Below the pieces are notes generated by a model. It searched no databases, was not told the origin of the DNA, and was given only the letters and a program-made list of their open reading frames with translations. From assembly GCA_027922465.2 (NCBI GenBank), contig BQMF02000343.1:1-64000 (forward strand): 64,000 bases of DNA, given 5' to 3'. Position 1 is the stretch's first letter. Each line of letters starts with the position of its first letter. Below are positions 1 through 12,250 of the stretch, piece after piece. This DNA comes from Turritopsis dohrnii. Its lineage: Eukaryota > Cnidaria > Hydrozoa > Anthoathecata > Oceaniidae. A program made the translations under genes and the position numbers.

Positions 1-3000
1 GAACAGGGGGTTCGATTTTCCCCATATTTTGCACATGCAGGAATTGGCCTGAAAAATGCTTATTTTCAGCCTATGCATTGACCCTAAATTTTGGACTTTC
101 CCTGTGACTAGATGAAAATGGGTGTGGTGGGAATTCATCAGGGCATGTCAGTGGTCAATAGTATGGGTGTGTACTTTGAAGTTCAGGGGGTTCGATTTTC
201 CCCATATTTTGCACATGCAGGAATTGGCCTGAAAAATGCTTATTTTCAGCCTATGCATTGACCCTAAATTTTGGACTTTCCCTGTGACTAGATGAAAATG
301 GGTGTGGTGGGAATTCATCAGGGCATGTCAGTGGTCAATAGTATGGGTGTGTACTTTGAAGTTCAGGGGGTTCGATTTTCCCCATATTTTGCACATGCAG
401 GAATTGGCCTGAAAAATGCTTATTTTCAGCCTATGCATTGACCCTAAATTTTGGACTTTCCCTGTGACTAGATGAAAATGGGTGTGGTGGGAATTCATCA
501 GGGCATGTCAGTGGTCAATAGTATGGGTGTGTACTTTGAAGTTCAGGGGGTTCGATTTTCCCCATATTTTGCACATGCAGGAATTGGCCTGAAAAATGCT
601 TATTTTCAGCCTATGCATTGACCCTAAATTTTGGACTTTCCCTGTGACTAGATGAAAATGGGTGTGGTGGGAATTCATCAGGGCATGTCAGTGGTCAATA
701 GTATGGGTGTGTACTTTGAAGTTCAGGGGGTTCGATTTTCCCCATATTTTGCACATGCAGGAATTGGCCTGAAAAATGCTTATTTTCAGCCTATGCATTG
801 ACCCTAAATTTTGGACTTTCCCTGTGACTAGATGAAAATGGGTGTGGTGGGAATTCATCAGGGCATGTCAGTGGTCAATAGTATGGGTGTGTACTTTGAA
901 GTTCAGGGGGTTCGATTTTCCCCATATTTTGCACATGCAGGAATTGGCCTGAAAAATGCTTATTTTCAGCCTATGCATTGACCCTAAATTTTGGACTTTC
1001 CCTGTGACTAGATGAAAATGGGTGTGGTGGGAATTCATCAGGGCATGTCAGTGGTCAATAGTATGGGTGTGTACTTTGAAGTTCAGGGGGTTCGATTTTC
1101 CCCATATTTTGCACATGCAGGAATTGGCCTGAAAAATGCTTATTTTCAGCCTATGCATTGACCCTAAATTTTGGACTTTCCCTGTGACTAGATGAAAATG
1201 GGTGTGGTGGGAATTCATCAGGGCATGTCAGTGGTCAATAGTATGGGTGTGTACTTTGAAGTTCAGGGGGTTCGATTTTCCCCATATTTTGCACATGCAG
1301 GAATTGGCCTGAAAAATGCTTATTTTCAGCCTATGCATTGACCCTAAATTTTGGACTTTCCCTGTGACTAGATGAAAATGGGTGTGGTGGGAATTCATCA
1401 GGGCATGTCAGTGGTCAATAGTATGGGTGTGTACTTTGAAGTTCAGGGGGTTCGATTTTCCCCATATTTTGCACATGCAGGAATTGGCCTGAAAAATGCT
1501 TATTTTCAGCCTATGCATTGACCCTAAATTTTGGACTTTCCCTGTGACTAGATGAAAATGGGTGTGGTGGGAATTCATCAGGGCATGTCAGTGGTCAATA
1601 GTATGGGTGTGTACTTTGAAGTTCAGGGGGTTCGATTTTCCCCATATTTTGCACATGCAGGAATTGGCCTGAAAAATGCTTATTTTCAGCCTATGCATTG
1701 ACCCTAAATTTTGGACTTTCCCTGTGACTAGATGAAAATGGGTGTGGTGGGAATTCATCAGGGCATGTCAGTGGTCAATAGTATGGGTGTGTACTTTGAA
1801 GTTCAGGGGGTTCGATTTTCCCCATATTTTGCACATGCAGGAATTGGCCTGAAAAATGCTTATTTTCAGCCTATGCATTGACCCTAAATTTTGGACTTTC
1901 CCTGTGACTAGATGAAAATGGGTGTGGTGGGAATTCATCAGGGCATGTCAGTGGTCAATAGTATGGGTGTGTACTTTGAAGTTCAGGGGGTTCGATTTTC
2001 CCCATATTTTGCACATGCAGGAATTGGCCTGAAAAATGCTTATTTTCAGCCTATGCATTGACCCTAAATTTTGGACTTTCCCTGTGACTAGATGAAAATG
2101 GGTGTGGTGGGAATTCATCAGGGCATGTCAGTGGTCAATAGTATGGGTGTGTACTTTGAAGTTCAGGGGGTTCGATTTTCCCCATATTTTGCACATGCAG
2201 GAATTGGCCTGAAAAATGCTTATTTTCAGCCTATGCATTGACCCTAAATTTTGGACTTTCCCTGTGACTAGATGAAAATGGGTGTGGTGGGAATTCATCA
2301 GGGCATGTCAGTGGTCAATAGTATGGGTGTGTACTTTGAAGTTCAGGGGGTTCGATTTTCCCCATATTTTGCACATGCAGGAATTGGCCTGAAAAATGCT
2401 TATTTTCAGCCTATGCATTGACCCTAAATTTTGGACTTTCCCTGTGACTAGATGAAAATGGGTGTGGTGGGAATTCATCAGGGCATGTCAGTGGTCAATA
2501 GTATGGGTGTGTACTTTGAAGTTCAGGGGGTTCGATTTTCCCCATATTTTGCACATGCAGGAATTGGCCTGAAAAATGCTTATTTTCAGCCTATGCATTG
2601 ACCCTAAATTTTGGACTTTCCCTGTGACTAGATGAAAATGGGTGTGGTGGGAATTCATCAGGGCATGTCAGTGGTCAATAGTATGGGTGTGTACTTTGAA
2701 GTTCAGGGGGTTCGATTTTCCCCATATTTTGCACATGCAGGAATTGGCCTGAAAAATGCTTATTTTCAGCCTATGCATTGACCCTAAATTTTGGACTTTC
2801 CCTGTGACTAGATGAAAATGGGTGTGGTGGGAATTCATCAGGGCATGTCAGTGGTCAATAGTATGGGTGTGTACTTTGAAGTTCAGGGGGTTCGATTTTC
2901 CCCATATTTTGCACATGCAGGAATTGGCCTGAAAAATGCTTATTTTCAGCCTATGCATTGACCCTAAATTTTGGACTTTCCCTGTGACTAGATGAAAATG

Positions 3001-5076
3001 GGTGTGGTGGGAATTCATCAGGGCATGTCAGTGGTCAATAGTATGGGTGTGTACTTTGAAGTTCAGGGGGTTCGATTTTCCCCATATTTTGCACATGCAG
3101 GAATTGGCCTGAAAAATGCTTATTTTCAGCCTATGCATTGACCCTAAATTTTGGACTTTCCCTGTGACTAGATGAAAATGGGTGTGGTGGGAATTCATCA
3201 GGGCATGTCAGTGGTCAATAGTATGGGTGTGTACTTTGAAGTTCAGGGGGTTCGATTTTCCCCATATTTTGCACATGCAGGAATTGGCCTGAAAAATGCT
3301 TATTTTCAGCCTATGCATTGACCCTAAATTTTGGACTTTCCCTGTGACTAGATGAAAATGGGTGTGGTGGGAATTCATCAGGGCATGTCAGTGGTCAATA
3401 GTATGGGTGTGTACTTTGAAGTTCAGGGGGTTCGATTTTCCCCATATTTTGCACATGCAGGAATTGGCCTGAAAAATGCTTATTTTCAGCCTATGCATTG
3501 ACCCTAAATTTTGGACTTTCCCTGTGACTAGATGAAAATGGGTGTGGTGGGAATTCATCAGGGCATGTCAGTGGTCAATAGTATGGGTGTGTACTTTGAA
3601 GTTCAGGGGGTTCGATTTTCCCCATATTTTGCACATGCAGGAATTGGCCTGAAAAATGCTTATTTTCAGCCTATGCATTGACCCTAAATTTTGGACTTTC
3701 CCTGTGACTAGATGAAAATGGGTGTGGTGGGAATTCATCAGGGCATGTCAGTGGTCAATAGTATGGGTGTGTACTTTGAAGTTCAGGGGGTTCGATTTTC
3801 CCCATATTTTGCACATGCAGGAATTGGCCTGAAAAATGCTTATTTTCAGCCTATGCATTGACCCTAAATTTTGGACTTTCCCTGTGACTAGATGAAAATG
3901 GGTGTGGTGGGAATTCATCAGGGCATGTCAGTGGTCAATAGTATGGGTGTGTACTTTGAAGTTCAGGGGGTTCGATTTTCCCCATATTTTGCACATGCAG
4001 GAATTGGCCTGAAAAATGCTTATTTTCAGCCTATGCATTGACCCTAAATTTTGGACTTTCCCTGTGACTAGATGAAAATGGGTGTGGTGGGAATTCATCA
4101 GGGCATGTCAGTGGTCAATAGTATGGGTGTGTACTTTGAAGTTCAGGGGGTTCGATTTTCCCCATATTTTGCACATGCAGGAATTGGCCTGAAAAATGCT
4201 TATTTTCAGCCTATGCATTGACCCTAAATTTTGGACTTTCCCTGTGACTAGATGAAAATGGGTGTGGTGGGAATTCATCAGGGCATGTCAGTGGTCAATA
4301 GTATGGGTGTGTACTTTGAAGTTCAGGGGGTTCGATTTTCCCCATATTTTGCACATGCAGGAATTGGCCTGAAAAATGCTTATTTTCAGCCTATGCATTG
4401 ACCCTAAATTTTGGACTTTCCCTGTGACTAGATGAAAATGGGTGTGGTGGGAATTCATCAGGGCATGTCAGTGGTCAATAGTATGGGTGTGTACTTTGAA
4501 GTTCAGGGGGTTCGATTTTCCCCATATTTTGCACATGCAGGAATTGGCCTGAAAAATGCTTATTTTCAGCCTATGCGTTGACCCTAAATTTTGGACTTTC
4601 CTTCTGACTACATGAAAATGCGTGTGGTAAGAATTCATCACGGCATGTCAGTGGTCAATAGTATGGGTGTGTACTTTGAAGTTCAGGAGGTTCGATGTTC
4701 CCCATATTTTGCACATTTAGGAACTGGCCTGAAAAATCCTTATTTTCAGCCTATGCATTGACCCTAAATTTTGGACTTTACCTGTGACTAGATGAAAATT
4801 TGTGTGGTGGGAATTCGTCACGGCATGTCAGTGGTCAATAGTATGGGTGTGTACTTTAAAGTACAGGGGGTTCGATTTTCCACATATTTTGCACATGCAG
4901 GAATTGGCCTGAAAAATGCTTATTTTCAGCCTATGCGTTGACCCTAAATTTTGGATTTTCCCTCAGACTACATGAAAATGCGTGTGGTAAGAATTCATCA
5001 CAGCATGTCAGTGGTCAATAGTATGGGTGTGTACTTTGAAGTTCAAGGGGTTCGATTTTCCCCATATTTTGCACAT
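1..5076. repeat. 180-bp tandem satellite array
   Basis: The same 180-bp unit repeats head to tail from the first base. About 25 monomers (1-4500) look identical to each other apart from two bases at positions 2-3. The next three (4501-5040) carry scattered substitutions, and a partial unit ends near 5076. The monomer contains two short inverted repeats: GGGG..CCCC around TTCGATTTT, and GCCTGAAAA..TTTTCAGCC. I see no conserved reading frame. Homogeneous core plus decayed edge is the usual pattern of satellite DNA homogenised by unequal exchange. The array runs off the left edge, so its true length is unknown. A centromeric or pericentromeric role is possible but only an inference. Confidence 0.97.
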
Positions 5077-5186
5077 CTCGAGTGAGGATAGTACTAAGCC
5101 TCGTTGGTAGGGCTGTTGGAAGTAGTTGGTCAATGAGCAATACATGAATTTTGATAAGATGAAGGCTTCATCAGTACGTAACGCAG

Positions 5187-6726
5187 CTAACTTTGTAGGT
5201 ACAGACGAATTCTTTGTGATAGTTTCGGTCTGGAAGATGCTGTCTTATAGACAGATTGAAAATGTTCCTTTAAGTTCAGTGAAGGGTCGACTTTATCACC
5301 TAAGTAGTTGTATAAGCATGAAGTGTTGACCTTTGTTGACTGTAACTCATTATTCATATTTAGGTCTGTTTTCGCTAATCGTTTTTTGGTTCCAAACACC
5401 ATTATTTCGGTTTTATCTCTTTTCAGATTCAATATCAGTTTATTATTTACCAGCCAATTGGACAAATAATTAAACTCTTCAGACATTACTCTTTAGATGG
5501 CATTTATATCTTTGCTATGAAAGTATATAATGGTGTCATCTGCATACGTTATTATTTTACATCTGATCAGTTGTTGCTCAGCGTCGTTGAAGTGCAAGAT
5601 AAACAAAAGAGGTCCAAGAATGGATCCTTGAGGAACTCCACTGTAAACTGGTTGAGTTGTAGACGAAGCAGATTTGTATTGCACATACTGCCAACGGTTG
5701 AATAGATAATCTGCAAAAAAAGCCTTTTCTTGATCACGTGTGCCGTATTTGTCGAGTTTGTTCAGTAAGGCTGCGTGACTTACGGTGTCGAAAGCTTTAC
5801 TTAGATTGATAAACAATGTGCCTGTCAGCTGACCCTTATCCATTGCTTTATGAACTTCATCGAAAAATAAGATAGCAGCTAACTCCGTTGATCTTCCTTT
5901 ACGAAAACCGAATTGACGGGATGAAAGTAGATTATTTCTTTCGAGATAATCAGTCAATTGGCTATAGACACATCTCTGCATTATTTTTGTTATGATGGGT
6001 AATACAGTGATGGGTCGGTAATTATTCAATTGCGATTTTGTGCCACTTTTGTAGATTGCGGAGACTCATCCAATCTTGAATTCACTTGATACTATCGAAG
6101 TTTCAAGGATGGCATTGATAAGGTGAGCAATTGATGGCGCTAGTTCATTGGCACAGTTTTTGGTTAGTCCATCTGGTATCTGATCTGGTCCTGCAGATTT
6201 TTTGCTATTAACTTCCTTCAGGATCCGTGTGACTTCTGGTACTGACACATAACGAAAATTAAACCGATTTCCAGTAGTAATTGGAAGTTTATTAGGAAAT
6301 GAACAAATAAAGTATTTTAATTTTATTGAGTGTGCTTTGAGATTTTTCACGGCTGTGTGGAAGAACGAGGGAAAACCGTTTGCAATCTCACTTTTATTTG
6401 TTGTTTGGCGACTGTCAACAACGAAACTCTTCTGACTTTGACTAGTAGATTTGGTTTGGAAAAGCTCTTTGATATGCTTCCAGAAAGTTTCAGGCTTTGA
6501 AATATTCTCACTCAACAGTTCCGTATGATATTTTGCTTTTGCTCTGTTTATTATGTTGTTTGTACGATTGATTTATATTTTTTCCAGTCATCGATGTTTT
6601 TCGATTTTCTTGCTTTACGTAAGAGCCCATCACGGTCATTCATTTGTTTTTTGATTTCTTCGGTAAGCCAAGGAATTGGTTTGCCTTTGACAGTTTTTTT
6701 CGTTATTGGCGCATGTGTATTATGCC
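5187..6726 (-). pseudogene. Decayed non-LTR retrotransposon reverse transcriptase (CR1/L2/Jockey-like)
   Basis: Read on the minus strand, this gives a linker (PWLTEEIKKQ near 6690), then RT blocks: SAGPDQIPDGL, NNYRPITVLPI, LSKAFDTVSHA, GVPQGSILGPLLF, and the catalytic YADDTIIYF near 5530, then a thumb region ending near 5190. Three open stretches (6066-6515, 5493-6029, 5187-5486) share one frame and are separated by stop codons at 6066-6068 and 5493-5495. The 5' piece (6551-6726) is in another frame. The endonuclease half is missing: the coding sequence stops where the Harbinger terminal repeat begins. It is a dead copy. The clade is judged from motif style only. Confidence 0.88.
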
Positions 6727-6842
6727 TAGTTCCCACTGGGCGACGAAAGCTCATCGCTTGACCAATCGCCGGCGATGAGCGCAGTGGGAGCATGATTTAG
6801 CTCGTCACTTTGAGTTCATCGCCAGCGACAAGCAGTTCATTG

Positions 6843-6882
6843 CTGGGCGACGAATATCAAAAAATTTTGATATTCGTCGCCC
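6843..6882. repeat. Perfect hairpin in Harbinger 5' region
   Basis: GGGCGACGAATATCAAAA is followed almost immediately by its exact reverse complement. The arm shares its GGGCGACGA core with the presumed terminal repeat at 6734, so it is probably a subterminal repeat bound by the transposase or the accessory protein. Confidence 0.75.
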
Positions 6883-7075
6883 TCTCTCGTCGCCCTCATC
6901 GGTGACTTTCTGACCTTTTTGAAACTATCAAGGGATTACAAATATTTTAAATAATGGATATTTAAATTTCGCAGATAATCTTTTGTTATTTGCTGTTTTT
7001 TTTCACGTGCTTCTAGCATATATGAAAGTAAAACACAACTTGACATTTGAAAATATTTGAAAATAATTGAAAAAC

Positions 7076-7615
7076 ATGGGTTTTGACTTAAAAGAAAGAA
7101 GAAGGTTGGAAGAAGGTTGTGCTAATGGAGCTGACAACCAAGGCCATTGCTGTAATGCTTCTGAAACAAGTAATTATTCTTTAATTTCACACTCAACAGA
7201 CACACGAAACATACCAGCAGTAACAACAAATGGTAGAAAGTCATCAAGGGCACACAGAAAGGAAAGTAAGGGGGTGAATGAAATGGACTTGATGCAAAGT
7301 ATCAGCAAGGCTTTGTTGTCTGATAACCAAACAAAGGCAGACGCAGATGAGTTATTTGGAGCTATGATGGCAACTGAAATTAGAGATTTACCTCCCAAAA
7401 AGAAAAGACGATTGAAAAATGAAATACACAATTTGATATTCAAATACCAAGAAGAGGAGGTAGATGTACCATTCCCTACAAATACAATGATGATGCAACA
7501 ACAACAACAACAACATCAACATCTTAACACAAGCATTGTCAATTCTGCAACTGGCAAAGACAACATAAGTTGGTATCCTGGATTAAATTCGTACATAAGC
7601 AATCATATGAACTGA
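7076..7615 (+). CDS. Harbinger accessory DNA-binding protein with BESS motif
   Basis: The first real ATG is at 7076 (the frame is open slightly upstream through a TTG). The product is 179 aa. It has a basic, Ser/Thr-rich first half, then a BESS-type motif about residues 91-125 (ELFGAMMATEIRDLPPKKKR...), where acidic and hydrophobic residues alternate around a Lys/Arg-rich core, then a short poly-Gln run. BESS motifs occur with MADF/Myb-like proteins, and Harbinger elements encode a Myb/MADF-type partner that carries the transposase to the nucleus and to the terminal repeats. The MADF/Myb half is not visible, so the protein may be shortened or begin in an upstream exon. An AATAAA follows the stop at about 7662. 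The frame is intact although the transposase partner is broken. Confidence 0.7.
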   Translation: MGFDLKERRRLEEGCANGADNQGHCCNASETSNYSLISHSTDTRNIPAVTTNGRKSSRAHRKESKGVNEMDLMQSISKALLSDNQTKADADELFGAMMATEIRDLPPKKKRRLKNEIHNLIFKYQEEEVDVPFPTNTMMMQQQQQQHQHLNTSIVNSATGKDNISWYPGLNSYISNHMN

Positions 7616-7693
7616 AATCATACTAGTAAAAAGTTGTTTAGAAAAGTGTTTTTAAAAGGAAATAAATAAAACACGGTTATCTTATACTGTTGT

Positions 7694-8562
7694 TTATGTC
7701 CTACTAGCGTGTTCCAATTGCCAACTAACTTCACCTTCTCCGTTCAGATATTGCATCAAACAATTGCGCATTCTTACGGCATCATCTCTTTATCTGGAGC
7801 CTCTTACATTTGCAAGGTCAACAATTGCAGCATTTTCTTTGTTAACAAAGTTTCTCCATTCCCCTTTATTTATTACTCCTGTTCCATTTTCAGAATCAAC
7901 GAAACCGTTCGGACAATAGAATGGGTTATCTGTTAAGCGTCAATAGTTATGTAATGCCATACCGGCTAGGGTATACTTTTCTGCGTTTTCAACAGATGCT
8001 TCAATAGGAGTCGGGAATATTCTCCATTTTGCCACCAAACTTCCAAAAACGTTTTCAATTACTCGTCGAGCTCTGGACAGACGGTAGTTAAATATTCTTT
8101 CTTCTTCAGATAGTTTGCCTGGGAAAGGACACATCATCCAAGTCTTTAACGGAAATATTTCATCTCATTATCTAGATAATAAGGCAGTGGCATAAGTGAC
8201 ATCCGCCTAGAGTTTCAGGTTCAGGTATCTTAAGTAACCCTTCTTCAAATCCTTCTCCATTCGAGCTATTTACCACCACTATCATTATTGCTACAGTACT
8301 GCCCCACATCAAATAGTATAAAGCAGTATCTAGCATCACAAACTGCCAAAATGACAAGGCTAAAAAAGCCTTTGTAGTTATGATATAAAATACCACTGTT
8401 TTTTGGGCACTTTATGCGAACATGTTTACCATCAATGGCACCAATCACGTGTGGTAAGTTCCATGTTTCTTCAAATGGATTGGATATCAACTTCCAATCA
8501 TTTAATGACTGAGGAGGTCGTAGATAATCTTGTGATAGAACTTGATTTTTTTTTTTTTTTTG
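7694..8562 (-). pseudogene. PIF/Harbinger DDE transposase, broken
   Basis: The minus strand encodes the DDE_Tnp_4 core: WNLPHVIGAIDGKHVRI (first Asp), FDVGQY(G/C)SNNDSG (second Asp) and RRVIENVFGSLVAKWRIF (Glu), then a family-typical tail (RLTDNPFYCPNGFVDSENGTG, ...WQLEHASRT, stop at 7694-7696). The three core blocks lie in three different frames (8266-8583, 8172-8396, 7940-8137), so there are at least two frameshifts. In-frame stops fall after ALHNY and after NVRGSR. The N-terminal third (helix-turn-helix and cyclin-like region) is absent and ends at an A-rich run. It was a transposase cutting at 3-bp targets; it is now inactive. Confidence 0.9.
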
Positions 8563-8804
8563 CTTTGTAGAGGCTTCCCGCAACGGACGCTTTTTTTGTG
8601 ACGTCTGTATTAATCTATATCGTTTTTTATGAAATTTCGTTTATTATACTAAATATTAAAGTCAATTGCTTCGATTTTCAATCAAGGACTGGGGCAGGAG
8701 TTAATTGGACCCTTGTCTAGATCGATTTTGAATGCAAATAACTTTTTTAAAGAAGTCTCACAATAAGAAGGTCACACAGCGTTTACCAGAAAGGAACAAA
8801 AATA

Positions 8805-11800
8805 ATGATCAATTTCCTCATCGTATTGCTCCTGATTTCTTCAACTAGCATTTCCAGACTCCATACACATCAAGCTAACACGCAGCGAATCACTTGCAAG
8901 AAACCAAACCGATACCGATGGTTAGCTCCGATTACGTACTACGCTAATCATGATAGCAGGTATTGCCTATTATTATCAGGAGACATAGAGACTAACCCAG
9001 GTCCTGTGAGCTGTACCAAATGCGGTAAAACTGTACGCAGCAACAGTAAGCGACTGGAATGCTTAACGTGCAAAGAACAAACACACTTGAAATGTACGAA
9101 AATCTCCTCTATACAGATCACCAATTCACGCCTACCATCAACATGGACCTGTTCAACTTGCCTGTTAGCTCAACTTCCATTCCATCAGGTTAGAGATCTT
9201 AATGATCAAATAGTGAGTAATGCTTTGCTAAAAGATCCAGCAAACTCACCAAACATTTCAAAATTAAACCAACTGAGGAAACGTCTCTCTATCGCACATT
9301 TAAATACCCAAGCCATCATGTCAACTTTTTCCGAATTTGAAGCTATACTGAAGACCTACGAATTCGATGTGATAACTCTCTCTGAGACCTGGCTAAAAGA
9401 CAATCATAATATATTGAAATACGTTGGATATGTCTGTGGTTTTCGAAATCGTGATGTCATTAAAGGCGGTGGAGTTGGCTATTATGTCAAATCTAATATG
9501 AAATTCAAAGAACGGAACGATCTCAATGCCATTGATAATTCTGTTGAAAATCAGTGGATCGAAATTAAAGGGAACAATAAGCGTTCTAGCGTTTTGATAG
9601 GAGCGATCTATCAACCAAGCAGCAAATCCACTGAAAAGCTTGCTTGGGTTCAAAAATTTGATGGCATGCTGTCTCAAATCACACTTAATCATGAAGGTCC
9701 AATAATCATCACCGGAGACTTCAATATCGATGTTTTGAAGCCTACTATGGAGTGCAGGGTCTATAACGAGATACTCGACACCTACAATCTAAAACAACAT
9801 GTCACCAATCCGACAAGGAAAGATACAGCATTAATTGACCTTATAATTTCAAGCAGTACATTGAAGCTAGTTCATGAAGGTATCGTTCTATGCGATGAAA
9901 TAAGTGATCATGACGCTCCCTTTGCCGTTTTCAGAAAATGCCCTTCCAGATATGAACCACGATACAGATTCATTCGTGATGAGAGGAATTTGTTAATCGA
10001 TGAATTCGTTAGAGATTTCAGCGCATTACCTCTAAGTATAGTTTATGGAGTCGACGATGTATCTGACAAAGTAAACCTACTAAATAATATGATATTGGAC
10101 TGCATCAACAAACATGCACCTCTGAAACGAGTAAAACTCACACGACCACCCTCTCCATGGATGAAAGAACTGAACCTCGCGCAACTTCAGCAAGAACGAA
10201 ATCGATTGCGTAAGCTGGTACGAACAACATCATCAGAAAAGAACAAGGCAAAATTAAGAACAACACGTAATTGCCTCAAAGCTGAAATACGCAAAACCAA
10301 ATCTGAGTTCCTCAAAAAACTTCTGAGCAACAAAAACAACAAAGTAGTTTGGCAGGTTATTAACAAGATACTTCACCCAAACCTTAAAAACATCCAAGTC
10401 GACCCTGACGACATCAACACCTTCTTCAAGAACACTGCCACCCGTACAACTGGAAAGAATCCCAGTAGTGACTCTATAACCAAGGAAATCATTGATAACC
10501 TTACTGATACTCCACACTATTTTCGTCTTCATCAAACCACTTACCTTGAGGTAGAAAAAGCACTAAGATCACTACGATCAGATTGCTCCACTGGTTACGA
10601 TCAAATTCCAGCAAAGTACATAAGAAGTGTCTCCAGCTACTTAGTATCCCCATTAACGCATATCATCAACACATGCATCAGCACTTCGTCCTTCCCCGGG
10701 CAATGGAAAGTAAGCCGTATATGCCCAGTACCGAAAATAGCAAACCCAACCACCTTGGCCGACTACCGCCCTATTAGCATATTGCCAATCCTTTCAAAAG
10801 TGTTTGAAAGAATTATCCTAAACCAGATGACGGAGTTTATCGAGAACCAAAACATTTACCACCAACATCAATCTGGCTTCAGAAAAGGCCACTCAACAAC
10901 GACCTTGCTAATGAAGCTAAAAGATAGCATAATAGACTCAATGAACAGAGGTGAAGTTACGTTGGCTATCTTTGCTGATTTCTCGAAGGCATTTGACACT
11001 GTTGACTACCCAACGCTAATACATCAGCTCCATCAACTGGGTTTCTCAAAGTCATATATAGAGCTACTAAACGATTATCTTCAGAACCGTCAGCAGTTCG
11101 TCCAAATTGATGACAAATCTTCAAAATTGCTCCGTGTCGAATTTGGTGTACCTCAAGGAAGTATACTTGGTCCGTTGCTGTTTAACTTGTACGTGACAAT
11201 GATCAGTCAAAATGGAACGAGTTGTTATTTACAATATGCTGATGATACGACGCTTTTCCGTGGGATGAAACCAAATGCTCTGGATGCAACGATCAATTCG
11301 ATGCAGCTAGAGATGGACCGACTGGAAACATGATCACATAAAAACAATCTTCACCTTAACACAAAGAAAACAAAAGCCATGTTATTCTCAAAGCCAAAAA
11401 TGGCGAAGGTGCACAATTTTCACAGTCAAGGACATATTTTACGTTCCAGCAACGGTCAACCAATTAAATATCTAGAGGAATACAGGATACTTGGTGTGCA
11501 CTTTCATCAGCATCTAACATGGAATACCCACATAAACAAAGTTCTAAAATCTTGTATGGCAACCCTCAGATCTTTAAAACAATTCAAAAGATCTGCCTCC
11601 TTCAACGTAAAGAAGTCGCTGGTGCAGTCTCTAGTTCTTGCGAAAATTGATTATGCCAATCTCATTTTTGCAGATGCACCTGCTTACCTAATTAAACGCT
11701 TACAAAAAATTCAACGTTCTGCCGCCAGCTTTATCTACAACAGATACTGCAATGACAACGACGTACTAACCCTGCATAGGCTACCAGTCGAGGAAAGAAT

Positions 11801-12098
11801 ATCTTTTTCTCTTGTTAAAGCTGCTCACAAGTCGTTATACAAATCAGACAACTGGCCAATTTATCTACAGCTTACACGAAAGTCAACGAGAGCGGTAAAC
11901 CTTCGTGGAAACGAGAACAGAATGCTGGAAGTAGAAACAGGCAATATCAAAGGATCATTCTGCTATGTCGCAGGCAAACGATTCAATGAACTTCCGCAGC
12001 CATTAAGACGAGAAATTAATTATGACAAGTTCCGCAGCGATGCAAAGAAATACTATTTTGACCGTGCTACTGCAAGAATATTAAGTCAAAATATGTAA
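8805..12098 (+). CDS. Retrotransposon polyprotein: signal peptide, 2A, zinc finger, AP endonuclease, reverse transcriptase (one nonsense codon)
   Basis: The ATG at 8805 opens a frame that runs to 12098 with a single interruption, TGA at 11331-11333. Copy 2 has Trp at this position, so it looks like a TGG to TGA change; both halves are in the same frame. Order of domains: hydrophobic signal-like leader (residues 1-17); 2A motif DIETNPGP (60-67), where the ribosome is expected to skip the Gly-Pro bond; PHD-like zinc finger (C70, C73, C87, C90, H95, C98, C116, C119); AP-type endonuclease (about 148-370, with SETWL, GDFNID and SDHDAPF); RT (about 600-800, with YRPISILPIL, ADFSKAFDTV, GVPQGSILGP and YADDTTL); and a C-terminal thumb region. 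2A sequences at the N-terminus of CR1/L2-type elements are known from sea urchins and other invertebrates. Whether this copy can move depends on readthrough of the TGA. Confidence 0.93.
8982..9005 (+). other. 2A ribosome-skipping motif (copy 1)
   Basis: The codons read D-I-E-T-N-P-G-P, matching the 2A consensus D(V/I)ExNPGP, and end at residue 67 of the ORF. Skipping would release the short leader and start a second chain at Pro67, just before the zinc finger. The leader resembles a signal peptide; in sea-urchin elements such 2A-linked leaders are known to act as alternative targeting signals. Confidence 0.93.
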
Positions 12099-12250
12099 AA
12101 AAAAAAAAAAAAAAATTGTTAGAGTAATAATAGTTTTGTAATTTAACCTTACTTTTATATTGACTCGCTTACACATACACACAACTTCGCATTTCCAATA
12201 GAAGAACCAATGTAAATTTTGGAATTGGAAATAAATCGATTATTATTATA

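Larger units (their letters stand above)
6727..8562. mobile_element. PIF/Harbinger DNA transposon, partial
   Basis: The left end is marked by a GC-rich imperfect palindrome (CCCACTGGGCGACG...GCGATGAGCGCAGTGGG, about 6728-6790) and by a perfect hairpin near 6845-6881. Two convergent genes follow, one for a BESS-motif protein (+) and one for a DDE transposase (-). A DDE transposase plus a DNA-binding accessory protein in separate genes is the known Harbinger layout. The right end was not found: the transposase loses its N-terminus at a 15-bp T run (8548-8562), and the retrotransposon begins about 55 bp later. The 3-bp target duplication expected for this family could not be confirmed. Confidence 0.8.
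8618..12250 (+). mobile_element. CR1/L2-like non-LTR retrotransposon, copy 1 (2A-bearing)
   Basis: The 5' end is set by alignment with copy 2 on the other strand near 49306: both start with a T-run followed by ATG(T)AAATTTCGTTTA, and share the stretch ATTTTCAATCAAG(G)ACTGGGGCAGGAG. One long ORF follows. The 3' end is marked by GGAAATAAA, shared with copy 2, then a short TTA-rich tail. No clear target duplication was found for this copy. A run of about 19 A after the ORF (about 12098-12115) is internal, since element sequence continues another 130 bp. Confidence 0.9.

Noticed and set aside
1..5076. CRISPR-like array
   Set aside because: The 180-bp units are contiguous and identical with no unique spacers, and the context is eukaryotic.
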